NCBI GenBank assembly: GCA_017934045.1
Contig: JAGBKK010000026.1
Coordinates: 1 to 41,440 of the forward strand
From: Neisseriaceae bacterium
GTDB lineage: Bacteria; Pseudomonadota; Gammaproteobacteria; Burkholderiales; Neisseriaceae
Length of the DNA: 41,440 nucleotides
Direction: 5' to 3'
The notes under the pieces were generated by a model, which saw nothing but the letters and a program-made list of their open reading frames with translations, was not told the DNA's origin and searched no databases. Made by a program: the position numbers and the translations under genes. Of the stretch, positions 34,101 to 41,440 are shown in pieces; the stretch's first letter is position 1; every line of letters begins with the position of its first letter.

Positions 34101-34405
34101 AAAAATACAGCCTTCACAAAAAATAGGTTTCAGGCTGCCTGAAAATGCGTTCAAAGGATATTTGCGTGCATTATCAAGGCGATAGAAACTTGTTCGTTGT
34201 GGCGACTGTGTTTCGTGTGTGTGCTTGTGGCGTTTGCCTGACTGAATGGGCGATTATAGCAAAAATAGTGTATGGTCGCAGTAACAAAAATGCAAAAGTG
34301 TGGGGAATTATTCACTTAAATGAAAAGAAATTGGCAAGATACAATACAAAACGCCGAATTTGTGCTATCTTTAACACTATTTAATTTATCAAAGGAAATT
34401 TGAAA
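34101..34405. other. Intergenic region between divergent genes
   Basis: About 305 bases. Contains an uptake sequence (34129-34143) and must hold promoters for both neighbours. I see no convincing -10/-35 pair, no hairpin and no credible gene; a 79-codon open frame there has no ribosome site or recognisable features. Confidence 0.5.
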
Positions 34406-34834
34406 ATGAAGCGTGTTTTATCTGTTTTAGCGTTGGGTTTGGCTTTTGCATTACCTGCGGCGGCTGAAGGCGTTCGTGAATTGCCACAAGACATGGAAGT
34501 GGCTTATTTGGAATCGGCACAATATCCAACCGTAAAATTATCATCAGGCGGTTTTTCTTGGGTAAAATGGCTGACTTTGGGTTTGGCAGATAATTCGCAA
34601 ACATTTCAAATGACGCGTGCAACCAAAATTCGCGACCAAAGAAACACTTTTATTCCCAGTGGAAAATTGCAGTTTCACCACGATAAATTTGTCGCATTCA
34701 AACGCGGTGCAGGCTTGGGCAATACGCGTTTGCAAGAAATTTGGATTTTGAACGACTATGAAGTTGATTCATTCCGTCAAAAAGCAGAAGAGCAAGCACA
34801 AGTGAAACAAGCCTTGCAAGAGCAAGCACGGTAA
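34406..34834 (+). CDS. Unknown small periplasmic protein
   Basis: About 142 residues with a clear Sec signal peptide (MKRVLSVLALGLAFALPAAA, cleaved near AAA-EG). The mature part begins with an acidic stretch, contains SSGGFSWVKWLTLGL and a basic centre, and ends in a Gln/Glu/Ala-rich helix (RQKAEEQAQVKQALQEQAR). AAAGGAAA precedes ATG 34406. A terminator formed by two uptake sequences follows, so it is a single-gene unit. I do not know the family. Confidence 0.75.
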   Translation: MKRVLSVLALGLAFALPAAAEGVRELPQDMEVAYLESAQYPTVKLSSGGFSWVKWLTLGLADNSQTFQMTRATKIRDQRNTFIPSGKLQFHHDKFVAFKRGAGLGNTRLQEIWILNDYEVDSFRQKAEEQAQVKQALQEQAR

Positions 34835-34855
34835 TATTAGGTAGAACTTTTATTT

Positions 34856-34893
34856 TTCAGGCTGCCTGAAACCATTTTTTCAGGCAGCCTGAA
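34856..34893 (+). terminator. Terminator made of two inverted uptake sequences
   Basis: TTCAGGCTGCCTGAA (34856-34870) and its exact complement (34879-34893) form a 15-bp stem with the 8-base loop ACCATTTT. TTTATTATTTT follows. Inverted pairs of uptake sequences acting as terminators are well known in Neisseria. Confidence 0.85.
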
Positions 34894-34912
34894 TTTATTA
34901 TTTTAAGACGAT

Positions 34913-36235
34913 ATGAAAAAAATATTTATTCGCACTTTTGGCTGTCAGATGAACGAGTATGACTCGGAAAAAATGATGGCGGTTTTGGCTGATAACGATG
35001 GTAGCCAAGCGGTTTTAACGCCTGATGAGGCTGATATTATTTTATTGAACACTTGTAGCGTCAGGGAAAAAGCACAGGAAAAAGTGTTTTCCGATTTGGG
35101 GCGTTTGCGTGAATTGAAAAAGACCAATCCCAAGTTGATGATTGGCGTGGGCGGTTGTGTAGCGTCCCAAGAGGGCGAAAATATTATCCAACGAGCCCCG
35201 TTTGTTGATGTGGTTTTCGGTCCGCAAACCTTGCACAGGCTGCCTGAACTTTTAGAAGAACGCCAAAAAACAGGCAAGCCGCAAGTGGATATTTCCTTTC
35301 CAGAAATTGAAAAATTCGACCACATTCCGCACACCGAAAGCACAGGCGGTTCGGCGTTTGTGTCGATTATGGAGGGTTGCTCCAAGTATTGCAGTTACTG
35401 CGTTGTGCCTTATACGCGTGGCGAAGAATTTTCGCGTCCTGTGGTTGATGTATTAGCCGAAATTTTGGATTTAGTTGCCCAAGGTGTGAAAGAAATCAAT
35501 CTGTTAGGACAAAATGTCAATGCTTATCAAGGCGAAATGGAAAACGGTGAAATGTGTGATTTTGCCACATTATTACGCATTATTCACGACATTGACGGCA
35601 TAGAACGCCTGCGATTCACCACCAGCCACCCTCGCGAATTTACCGATGCTTTGATTGAATGCTATCGTGATTTGCCCAAGTTAGTGTCGCACCTGCATTT
35701 GCCCATACAAAGCGGCTCTGACCGTGTTTTAGCAGCGATGAAAAGGGGCTATACGGCGTTGGAATACAAATCGATTGTTCGCAAACTGCGTGCCGTGCGA
35801 CCTGATTTGTGTTTAAGTTCCGATTTTATTGTTGGCTTTCCCACCGAAACCGCCGCAGAATTTGAACGCACCCTGAAACTCGTCAAAGATTTAGCGTTTG
35901 ATTTAAGTTTTGTGTTTATATACAGCCCCCGACCTGGTACGCCAGCGGCAGAATTGCCTGATGATACGCCATACGAAGAAAAAGTCCGCCGTTTGGAAGC
36001 ATTAAACGAAGTGATTGAAGCAGAAACCGCACGCATTAACCGCACGATGTTAGGCACGGTGCAACGCTGTTTGGTTGAAAGCGTCTCCAAAAAAGACCCC
36101 AATCAACTGCAAGGACGCACTGCCAATAACCGCGTGGTCAATTTCACAGGCTCATCGGATTTAATCAATCAAATGGTTGATGTGGAAATTACCGAAACCT
36201 TTACCTTTTCATTGCGTGGTAAGTTGCTGGCATAG
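34913..36235 (+). CDS. miaB: tRNA-2-methylthio-N6-dimethylallyladenosine synthase
   Basis: A radical-SAM enzyme that adds the 2-methylthio group to A37 of tRNAs. 440 residues. The N-terminal UPF0004 domain binds a second cluster with Cys in [21 protein letters not shown] and GGCVASQEG. The radical-SAM cluster is [16 protein letters not shown] (about residues 150-165). A TRAM domain occupies the last 65 residues. [19 protein letters not shown] and FIVGFPTET are family motifs. It depends on S-adenosylmethionine made by MetK. Confidence 0.97.
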   Translation: MKKIFIRTFGCQMNEYDSEKMMAVLADNDGSQAVLTPDEADIILLNTCSVREKAQEKVFSDLGRLRELKKTNPKLMIGVGGCVASQEGENIIQRAPFVDVVFGPQTLHRLPELLEERQKTGKPQVDISFPEIEKFDHIPHTESTGGSAFVSIMEGCSKYCSYCVVPYTRGEEFSRPVVDVLAEILDLVAQGVKEINLLGQNVNAYQGEMENGEMCDFATLLRIIHDIDGIERLRFTTSHPREFTDALIECYRDLPKLVSHLHLPIQSGSDRVLAAMKRGYTALEYKSIVRKLRAVRPDLCLSSDFIVGFPTETAAEFERTLKLVKDLAFDLSFVFIYSPRPGTPAAELPDDTPYEEKVRRLEALNEVIEAETARINRTMLGTVQRCLVESVSKKDPNQLQGRTANNRVVNFTGSSDLINQMVDVEITETFTFSLRGKLLA

Positions 36236-36268
36236 GTTTTCAGGCAGCCTGAAATTGCATTAAACGCG

Positions 36269-36286
36269 TGGGCAATAAGTTGCCCA
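36269..36286. repeat. GTGGGCA-family palindrome, copy 7
   Basis: TGGGCAA, TAAG loop, TTGCCCA, then GCCTAC. It lies between the convergent ends of miaB and the ornithine decarboxylase gene, 8 bases from the latter's stop, next to the uptake sequence at 36239. Confidence 0.65.
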
Positions 36287-36293
36287 GCCTACA

Positions 36294-38441
36294 CTACCCT
36301 TTCACCACATACGCAAAGGCGTGTTTTTTGCCGTTGTCGTCTTCTTCCAAATACACGCCTTGAATTTCGGGTTCAAAGCCTGGTAGTTGGTTAATGCCCT
36401 CTTCTAATGCCAAGAAATAATCCAAAACCGCACCATCCCACACTTCACCTGGCACAATGCACAACACACCTGGCGGATAGGGTAAGGCGCCTTCGGCGGC
36501 GATTCTGCCTTTGATTTGGGAGAGTGGCACTAACTCAATTTGATTGCGGATAAAGGCGTTGTGTGCGTCTGACGCACTCATCGCAATTTGTGGGAAATGT
36601 TGTTTTTGAAACATTTGCCGCTGTAAGGTGTTGAGATTGTGCGAGCGATAAAAATCGTGCATTTTTTGACACAGTTGGCGAATACGCATTTTGGCGTATT
36701 GGGGCTTCGCTTTCACCAAAGACGGCAACATAGATGAGACCAAACTGTTGGCTTCAATATGTTCTTCAAATCGGGCGATTGTGGCGACAAGGTGTTGAAA
36801 TTTCGCCATGTTTTCCGCTGGTGTCAAAAGGAATAAAATGGAATTTAAGTCGGCTTTTTCAGGAATTACCAAGCGTTCTCGCAAATAATGAGCCAAAATC
36901 GCCGCTGGAATGCCAAATTCTTCGTATTCGCCTGTTTCAATATCAATACCTGGTGTGGTTAAAAGCAATTTGCACGGATCGACAAAATATTGTTCGTTTT
37001 TATATTCGGCAAAATCGTGCCATTTTGCCCCCTCTTCAAAGCGGAAGAAACGCACATCATCTGCCATTTCTTCGCTGTCATAATCTTGCCACAATTTGCC
37101 GTCAATTTCAGGCGGCACAAAGGGTTTAATTATTTTGCAAGTTTGCAACAGCATTTTGCGTGCTTCAATGCCGTTAATCACGCACTCACGCCACATCATT
37201 CGTCCTGCTTTGCCCTCGTGCATTTTGGCATTCACATCAAGAGACGCAAAAATCGGATAAAACGGACTGGTTGAGCCGTGCATCATAAACGCATTGTTAA
37301 AGCGTTTGTGGTTGCAATAGCGTTGTTGCGAGTGTATGTGATTGTCTTTTTTATGAATTTGTGAAGCCTGCGAAAAACCTGCTTGCTGTTTATGTACCGA
37401 TTGCGTAACAATAATACCAGGGTCGTTTTCGTTCAAATCCAACAACAAGGGCGAACAATCGCTCATCATCGGAATAAATTGCTCATAACCCACCCAAGCT
37501 GAATCGAACAAAATGTAATCGCACAAATGTCCTATTTTATCAACCACTTGGCGAGCGTTGTAAATCGTGCCGTCATAAGTGCCAAGTTGAATGACCGCCA
37601 AACGAAAGGGGCGTTTTTCATTTGCTTTTTCAGGAGCAACTTTGGCAATTTCTGCCCGAATATAATCTTCTTCAAATGACGGTGCGGTAATGCCGCCGAT
37701 AAAACCATAAGCATTGCGAGAAGTTTCTAAATAAACAGGTTTGGCACCGCTTAACAACAAGGCTCCCTGATGCACCGATTTATGATTATTGCGGTCGAAC
37801 AAAACCAAATCATCTTTGGCAGCCAAAGCACCGATGGCAATTTTATTTGCGGCAGATGTGCCGCCTAATACAAAATAAGTTTTGTCGGCGTTATACACTT
37901 TTGCCGCGTGGGCTTGGGCTTCAAACGCAGGGCCTTCGTGAATCAGCAAATCGCCCAAACGCACATCGGCGTTGCAGGAGTCGGCACGAAACAGCGTTTC
38001 GCCAAAATACAAGAAAAACCGCCGTCCTGTGGGGTGTTTGCGGAAAAACTGTCCGCCCTGATGACCTGGACAATCAAACGCCGCATTGCCGTAATCAGTA
38101 TAATTTTTCAAGGCTTGGAAAAACGGCGGATCAAGGCTGTCGATATAATCACTTGCCGCCGCATTGATTAACTGACCGTTGTAATATTTCAACTCATCTG
38201 CCAACTCAATCACGCCGTAGAGTTCAGGCAGCCACTCGGCTGGCACAGTTTCGCCATATTCCACCGCGGCAAAAATCGGAATATTAAAACCGATGCGCTC
38301 TAACTCATTCCAAACGGCTTCAATATCAGCCACTTTGACGACTACCGCACACACATTGGTGAAGTCGGTCATATCAATATTCATCACCTTATATTCGGAA
38401 ATGAACGCAAATTCAACACCTTGCGATACGGCAATTCTCAT
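36294..38441 (-). CDS. speC: Ornithine decarboxylase (PLP, fold type I)
   Basis: Forms putrescine from ornithine. 715 residues, matching the large Orn/Lys/Arg decarboxylases. An N-terminal wing domain (about 1-110) precedes the PLP domain: DCPGHQGGQFF, VLGGTSAANKIAIGAL, FDRNNHKSVHQGA, and the PLP lysine in TQSVHKQQAGFSQASQIHKK, the wording found in ornithine rather than lysine enzymes. ASLDVNAKMHEGKAGRMMW follows. The C-terminal domain has PYPPGVLCIVPGE. GGAC precedes ATG. No putrescine antiporter gene adjoins it, which favours a biosynthetic role. The 5' region carries a multi-hairpin element (38557-38651). Confidence 0.92.
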   Translation of the reverse strand: MRIAVSQGVEFAFISEYKVMNIDMTDFTNVCAVVVKVADIEAVWNELERIGFNIPIFAAVEYGETVPAEWLPELYGVIELADELKYYNGQLINAAASDYIDSLDPPFFQALKNYTDYGNAAFDCPGHQGGQFFRKHPTGRRFFLYFGETLFRADSCNADVRLGDLLIHEGPAFEAQAHAAKVYNADKTYFVLGGTSAANKIAIGALAAKDDLVLFDRNNHKSVHQGALLLSGAKPVYLETSRNAYGFIGGITAPSFEEDYIRAEIAKVAPEKANEKRPFRLAVIQLGTYDGTIYNARQVVDKIGHLCDYILFDSAWVGYEQFIPMMSDCSPLLLDLNENDPGIIVTQSVHKQQAGFSQASQIHKKDNHIHSQQRYCNHKRFNNAFMMHGSTSPFYPIFASLDVNAKMHEGKAGRMMWRECVINGIEARKMLLQTCKIIKPFVPPEIDGKLWQDYDSEEMADDVRFFRFEEGAKWHDFAEYKNEQYFVDPCKLLLTTPGIDIETGEYEEFGIPAAILAHYLRERLVIPEKADLNSILFLLTPAENMAKFQHLVATIARFEEHIEANSLVSSMLPSLVKAKPQYAKMRIRQLCQKMHDFYRSHNLNTLQRQMFQKQHFPQIAMSASDAHNAFIRNQIELVPLSQIKGRIAAEGALPYPPGVLCIVPGEVWDGAVLDYFLALEEGINQLPGFEPEIQGVYLEEDDNGKKHAFAYVVKG

Positions 38442-38556
38442 AGCGACTGTCCTTTATTTTTTGTCAGACTTAAAAGGGTGAAAGATACAGCGTTTTTGCT
38501 GAAAATGCTATTATTTTGCGATATTTTTTGCGGATTTTTTTGCCGATATTGATTTT

Positions 38557-38651
38557 AACTTCGCCTTGCGGCTCGTTGAAACTTCAATTTGATGACTTCG
38601 TCATCTACTTTTATTCGCTATGCGAATAAAAGATTTATGCTTTGCATAAAT
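38557..38651 (-). repeat. Multi-hairpin element in the ornithine decarboxylase 5' region
   Basis: Four perfect short palindromes: GCC-TTGC-GGC (38563-38572), GATGAC-TTC-GTCATC (38591-38605), CTTTTATTCGC-TAT-GCGAATAAAAG (38608-38632) and ATTTATGC-TTT-GCATAAAT (38633-38651). An uptake sequence follows at 38664. Order, loop size, flanking CTTCGCCTTRCGGCTCG and orientation to the gene equal those of the element at 10418-10510, though the stems differ. Confidence 0.6.
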
Positions 38652-38674
38652 GTAAATCTTGTTTTCAGGCTGCC

Positions 38675-38709
38675 TGAAAAAAACGGACAGTATGGATAAC
38701 TGTCCGTTT
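38675..38709 (-). terminator. Terminator of maeB
   Basis: AAACGGACAG (38681-38690) and CTGTCCGTTT (38700-38709) form a perfect 10-bp stem with a 9-base loop. On the minus strand a T run follows. It begins 19 bases after the maeB stop and abuts the uptake sequence at 38664-38678. Confidence 0.9.
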
Positions 38710-38728
38710 ATTATGAATAATCAATGAG

Positions 38729-41014
38729 TTATACCTGTTCTCTTTGTGCATCGACTACGGCGATGGCAACCATATTGATGATTCGTCTAACAGACGAAAT
38801 TGGCGTAACAATATGGCAGGGTTTAGCGATACCCATTAGGATTGGTCCGATGGTTACGCCGTCTGCGGCGGAGACACGCAACAGGTTGTAACTGATATTG
38901 GCTGCCTGAATATTTGGCATAACCAATAAATTCGCCGAACCGTGCAGAGTGGTGTCTGGCAAGATTTTTTTCCGCATTTCAGGCAGCAATGCCGCATCGC
39001 CTTGCATTTCGCCGTCAATTTCCAATTCAGGCGTATTTTGGCGAATGGTTTTTAAGGCTTCTGCCATTTTTTTGCCGTCATCGTTTTGCGGTGCACCGAA
39101 GTTGGAATTTGCCAGCAGTGCCGCTTGTGGTTTGACACCAAAATGACGCATTTCTTCGGCTGCCATAGCGGTAATGCGAGATAAGGTGTATGCGTCTGGA
39201 TTGTCATTCACATAGGTGTCGGTGATGAACAAATTGCCTTGTGGCAAAATCAGGGCGTTCATTGCGGCGGCAATGTTGTCTTTGTTTTCGTAGCCGATGA
39301 CTTGTTCGAGTATGTCGAAATGTTGGTCAAACGAGCCGAATGTGCCACACAATAAAGCGTCTGCATCGCCGTGGCGTAACATCATCGCACCAATCAGCGT
39401 GGTATCGGTAAGCAAACGGCGGCGTGCCACGGCTTCGGTTACGCCTTGGCGTTTGGTTAAGTGGTAATATTCTTGCCAGTAGGTTTCGTAACGGCTGTCG
39501 TTTTCGACATCAATCAGTTCAAAATCTTTATTTGGACGAACGGTTAAGCCCAATTTTTGTAATTGTTCTTCAATCACATGCGTGCGTCCGACCAAAATTG
39601 GCTTGGCGATTTTTTGAGCGACAATCTGTTGTGTGGCGTGTAGAACACGGCTGGATTCGCCTTCGCACAACACCACGCGTTTGGGGTTTTTCTTGGCTTG
39701 CGAAAATACTGGACGCATAAATAAATTGGATTTATACACATACTGCGTCAGTTTTTCGATATAAGCGTTCATATCGGTAATGGGACGCGTAGCAATGCCG
39801 CTATCCATTGCCGCCTGTGCCACTGCTGGGGCAACTTTGATGATTAAGCGTGGATCAAATGGCTTGGGAATAAGATATTCCGCACCAAACGACAATTCTT
39901 GACCGCCGTAAGCCGATGATACTTCATCAGTTTGTTCTGCCATTGCCAAGTCGGCAATCGCACGCACGCAAGCCAGTTTCATCGCTTCGTTAATCGTGGT
40001 TGCCCCCACATCTAATGCTCCCCTGAAAATAAAGGGGAAACACAATACATTATTGATTTGATTAGGAAAATCAGAACGACCTGTGCCGATAATTACATCA
40101 GGTCTTGCGGCTTTGGCTTCGGGCGGCCAAATTTCAGGCTGCGGGTTCGCCAGAGCAAACACAATCGGCTTATCCGCCATTGTTTTAAGCATTTCAGGCT
40201 TTAATACATTTGCAGAAGATAGCCCCAAGAAAATGTCTTTGCCGCTTACTGCGTCTGCCAAAACGCGTTGTCCATTGTCGTCAATCGCAAAACGCACTTT
40301 GGATTCGTCCATTCTTTCACGGTCAGAACGGGTTTTGTAAATCACGCCTTTGGAATCGCACACGGTGATATTCGAGCGTTTCATACCGAGTGCCACTAAC
40401 AATTCCAAGCACGCAATCGCTGCCGCACCTGCACCCGAACACACTAATTTAACATCTTCAATTTTTTTGCCTACCACACGCAAGCCGTTCAAAACGCCTG
40501 CGGCAGTGATGATTGCCGTACCGTGCTGGTCATCGTGGAACACAGGAATATTGCAGCGTTCTCGCAATTTTTTCTCAATATAAAAACATTCGGGGGCTTT
40601 AATGTCTTCCAAGTTAATGCCACCAAAAGTGGGTTCGAGCGAAGCGATAATATCCACCAATTTATCAGGGTCGGTTTCATTCACTTCAATGTCGAACACA
40701 TCAATGCCTGCGAATTTTTTGAACAAAACGCCTTTGCCTTCCATCACAGGCTTACCCGCCAACGCACCAATATTGCCCAAGCCCAAAACGGCTGTGCCGT
40801 TGGAAATAACGGCAACCAAATTGCCGCGTGCGGTGTATTTATAAGACGCGGCAGGGTCATCATAAATTTCCATACAAGGAGCGGCAACGCCAGGTGAGTA
40901 TGCCAAAGATAAATCGTATTGCGTTGCCAACGGCTTGGTTGGCGTTACTTGAATTTTGCCAGGTTGCAAATATTCGTGAAAGTTTAATGCGGCTTCTTTT
41001 AAGTTTTCGTCCAT
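38729..41014 (-). CDS. maeB: NADP-dependent malic enzyme with phosphotransacetylase-like C-terminal domain
   Basis: Converts malate to pyruvate, CO2 and NADPH. 761 residues. The malic domain (about 1-420) has [50 protein letters not shown] (metal-binding Asp) and the NADP loop [16 protein letters not shown]. The C-terminal 330 residues (from about 430, [13 protein letters not shown]) resemble phosphate acetyltransferase, as in E. coli MaeB, where that part is regulatory and not catalytic. GGAG precedes ATG 41014. With AcnB it supplies carbon-flow functions at both ends of the window. Confidence 0.96.
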   Translation of the reverse strand: MDENLKEAALNFHEYLQPGKIQVTPTKPLATQYDLSLAYSPGVAAPCMEIYDDPAASYKYTARGNLVAVISNGTAVLGLGNIGALAGKPVMEGKGVLFKKFAGIDVFDIEVNETDPDKLVDIIASLEPTFGGINLEDIKAPECFYIEKKLRERCNIPVFHDDQHGTAIITAAGVLNGLRVVGKKIEDVKLVCSGAGAAAIACLELLVALGMKRSNITVCDSKGVIYKTRSDRERMDESKVRFAIDDNGQRVLADAVSGKDIFLGLSSANVLKPEMLKTMADKPIVFALANPQPEIWPPEAKAARPDVIIGTGRSDFPNQINNVLCFPFIFRGALDVGATTINEAMKLACVRAIADLAMAEQTDEVSSAYGGQELSFGAEYLIPKPFDPRLIIKVAPAVAQAAMDSGIATRPITDMNAYIEKLTQYVYKSNLFMRPVFSQAKKNPKRVVLCEGESSRVLHATQQIVAQKIAKPILVGRTHVIEEQLQKLGLTVRPNKDFELIDVENDSRYETYWQEYYHLTKRQGVTEAVARRRLLTDTTLIGAMMLRHGDADALLCGTFGSFDQHFDILEQVIGYENKDNIAAAMNALILPQGNLFITDTYVNDNPDAYTLSRITAMAAEEMRHFGVKPQAALLANSNFGAPQNDDGKKMAEALKTIRQNTPELEIDGEMQGDAALLPEMRKKILPDTTLHGSANLLVMPNIQAANISYNLLRVSAADGVTIGPILMGIAKPCHIVTPISSVRRIINMVAIAVVDAQREQV

Positions 41015-41141
41015 TTTAATGGCTCCGAATGATAAATTTCAACACTTTCAGGCTGCCTGAAAGGCTTTCTAATTAAAAACTCACTATTTTAAACGATTAT
41101 GTGGGATAAAGTTAAGTTTTTTATCAATAGCAATAGAATGT

Positions 41142-41170
41142 TTGACGACACCCTGAAAATAAGCTAAAAA
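41142..41170 (+). promoter_or_regulatory. Possible promoter of the gene starting at 41202
   Basis: TTGACG (41142-41147), 17 bases, TAAAAA (41165-41170). The -35 is good and the -10 matches 4 of 6. Confidence 0.35.
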
Positions 41171-41201
41171 ACGCTTTTATGATTTTAAACATCAGCATAT
41201 T

Positions 41202-41345
41202 ATGCAATTTTTCCAAACCCTGTGGCAGTTAGTATTCAAAGAGTTTCGCTCACTTTTGGGCGATAAAATAATGGTATTACTGATTGTGGCAATGTTTGGT
41301 TTTGTGCCATTTGTGATTCATCAAGGAGTCTTCATCAGACATTGA
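41202..41345 (+). pseudogene. Truncated start of a membrane protein, possibly an ABC-2 permease
   Basis: ATG 41202 opens MQFFQTLWQLVFKEFRSLLG, then DKIMVLLIVAMFGFVPFVI and a stop after 47 codons. KEFRSLLGDK followed at once by the first membrane helix is how many ABC-2 transporter permeases begin. Translation loses character around HQGVFIRH and ends; the sequence from about 41325 on looks unlike its surroundings. Either an insertion has cut the gene or this is a tiny protein. The permease reading is tentative. Confidence 0.4.
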
Positions 41346-41438
41346 CAGTATCTCTGAGTCTGCTATGTCAGCTTCGTATTTCTTGACCTCGCATACCTTG
41401 GCATCTGTCAGGATTCCACTGTATATATCAGGAATAAC
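41277..41438 (-). other. Open minus-strand frame entering from the right edge, origin unknown
   Basis: From 41438 down to TAA at 41279-41277 the frame has no stop. It reads VIPDIYSGILTDAKVCEVKK, then YEADIADSEILSMSDEDSL, before running into the permease-like sequence. It may be the tail of an inserted element, perhaps a transposase gene, but I recognise no family and the window ends. Bases 41331-41440 contain no uptake sequence. Confidence 0.25.
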
Positions 41439-41440
41439 TC

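Larger units (their letters stand above)
1511..41061. repeat. Dispersed DNA uptake sequence family (one entry for all copies)
   Basis: The 15-mer TTCAGGC(T/A)GCCTGAA starts at 1511, 4298, 4356, 4916, 5223, 5997, 6360, 7498, 8496, 10520, 10577, 11651, 12452, 12951, 13041, 13715, 14521, 15185, 15784, 16116, 16772, 17880, 18934, 22079, 22205, 22292, 23977, 24815, 26537, 29191, 31795, 32659, 34129, 34856, 34879, 36239, 38664 and 41047. The 12-mer core alone occurs at 21706, 24097, 28553, 33408 and 35237. Near matches lie at 6958, 9173, 20586 and 27300. Positions were read by hand. In Neisseriaceae these words mark DNA for uptake by the type IV pilus system, where ComP binds them. Most copies lie between genes. 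Those inside genes encode short peptides such as FRQPE, SGSLK and SGCLN. Confidence 0.93.

Noticed and set aside
34145-34384. 79-codon plus-strand frame
   Set aside because: It begins at an uptake sequence, lacks a ribosome site and shows no recognisable features.
1511-41061. CRISPR array
   Set aside because: The repeated words are widely dispersed, also inside genes and in both orientations, with no regular spacers; no cas genes are present.

Overview
The window comes from a member of the Neisseriaceae, most likely the Simonsiella/Alysiella/Kingella branch. By hand I count about 38 copies of the 15-mer TTCAGGC(T/A)GCCTGAA. This contains the DNA uptake sequence dialects AGGCTGCCTGAA and AGGCAGCCTGAA reported from Simonsiella and Kingella. 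The core proteins (AcnB, TyrS, RsmI, MiaB, RuvB, MaeB) also look neisserial. A genus call from one window is an inference.

Layout. 1-1459 is the 3' part of acnB. 1460-4930 is an accessory pocket. It holds a broken VapB-type antitoxin gene, a two-gene AT-rich module (ATPase plus HNH nuclease) that looks like a Septu (PtuA-PtuB) anti-phage system, a leftover autotransporter beta-barrel end, and a small inverted-repeat mobile element. 5020-6780 is a fused pabB-pabC gene. 6790-9158 is another accessory stretch: a decayed copy of the 3' end of a gene found at 31249-31770, two unknown membrane proteins, and a DinJ-YafQ toxin-antitoxin pair whose toxin gene has an amber codon. 9232-16111 holds metK, mltA, small envelope genes (one frameshifted) and the conserved dolP-diaA/gmhA-yraN-rsmI neighbourhood. 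16181-16769 is a BrnT-BrnA toxin-antitoxin operon. 16831-19777 holds tyrS, tRNA-Gln, ispE and lolB. 19884-23866 holds an OmpA/Pal-type lipoprotein and a divergent ftsK. 24008-29188 holds a Nif3 protein, argF-sirtuin and folC-SPOR-cvpA. 29214-34100 holds a DUF1275 protein, ruvB, an RBBP9-like protein, exoIII and a Na+/H+-antiporter-like carrier. 34406-41014 holds a small periplasmic protein, miaB, ornithine decarboxylase and maeB. The last 240 bases hold the start of what may be an ABC-2 permease, cut short by sequence of a different character.

How the genes work together. AcnB and MaeB serve central carbon metabolism. PabBC and FolC serve folate. MetK makes S-adenosylmethionine and ornithine decarboxylase makes putrescine, the two inputs of spermidine synthesis. 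ArgF makes citrulline from ornithine. LolB, DolP, MltA, the OmpA-like lipoprotein, the SPOR protein and FtsK serve the envelope and cell division. RuvB and exonuclease III serve DNA repair and recombination.

The most notable points are the Septu-like island, a multi-hairpin element found in the 5' regions of both metK and the ornithine decarboxylase gene, two copies of a small inverted-repeat element (TATMGTCAATT ends), a family of GTGGGCA palindromes, an ftsK whose linker is partly written by uptake sequences, and several decaying genes.
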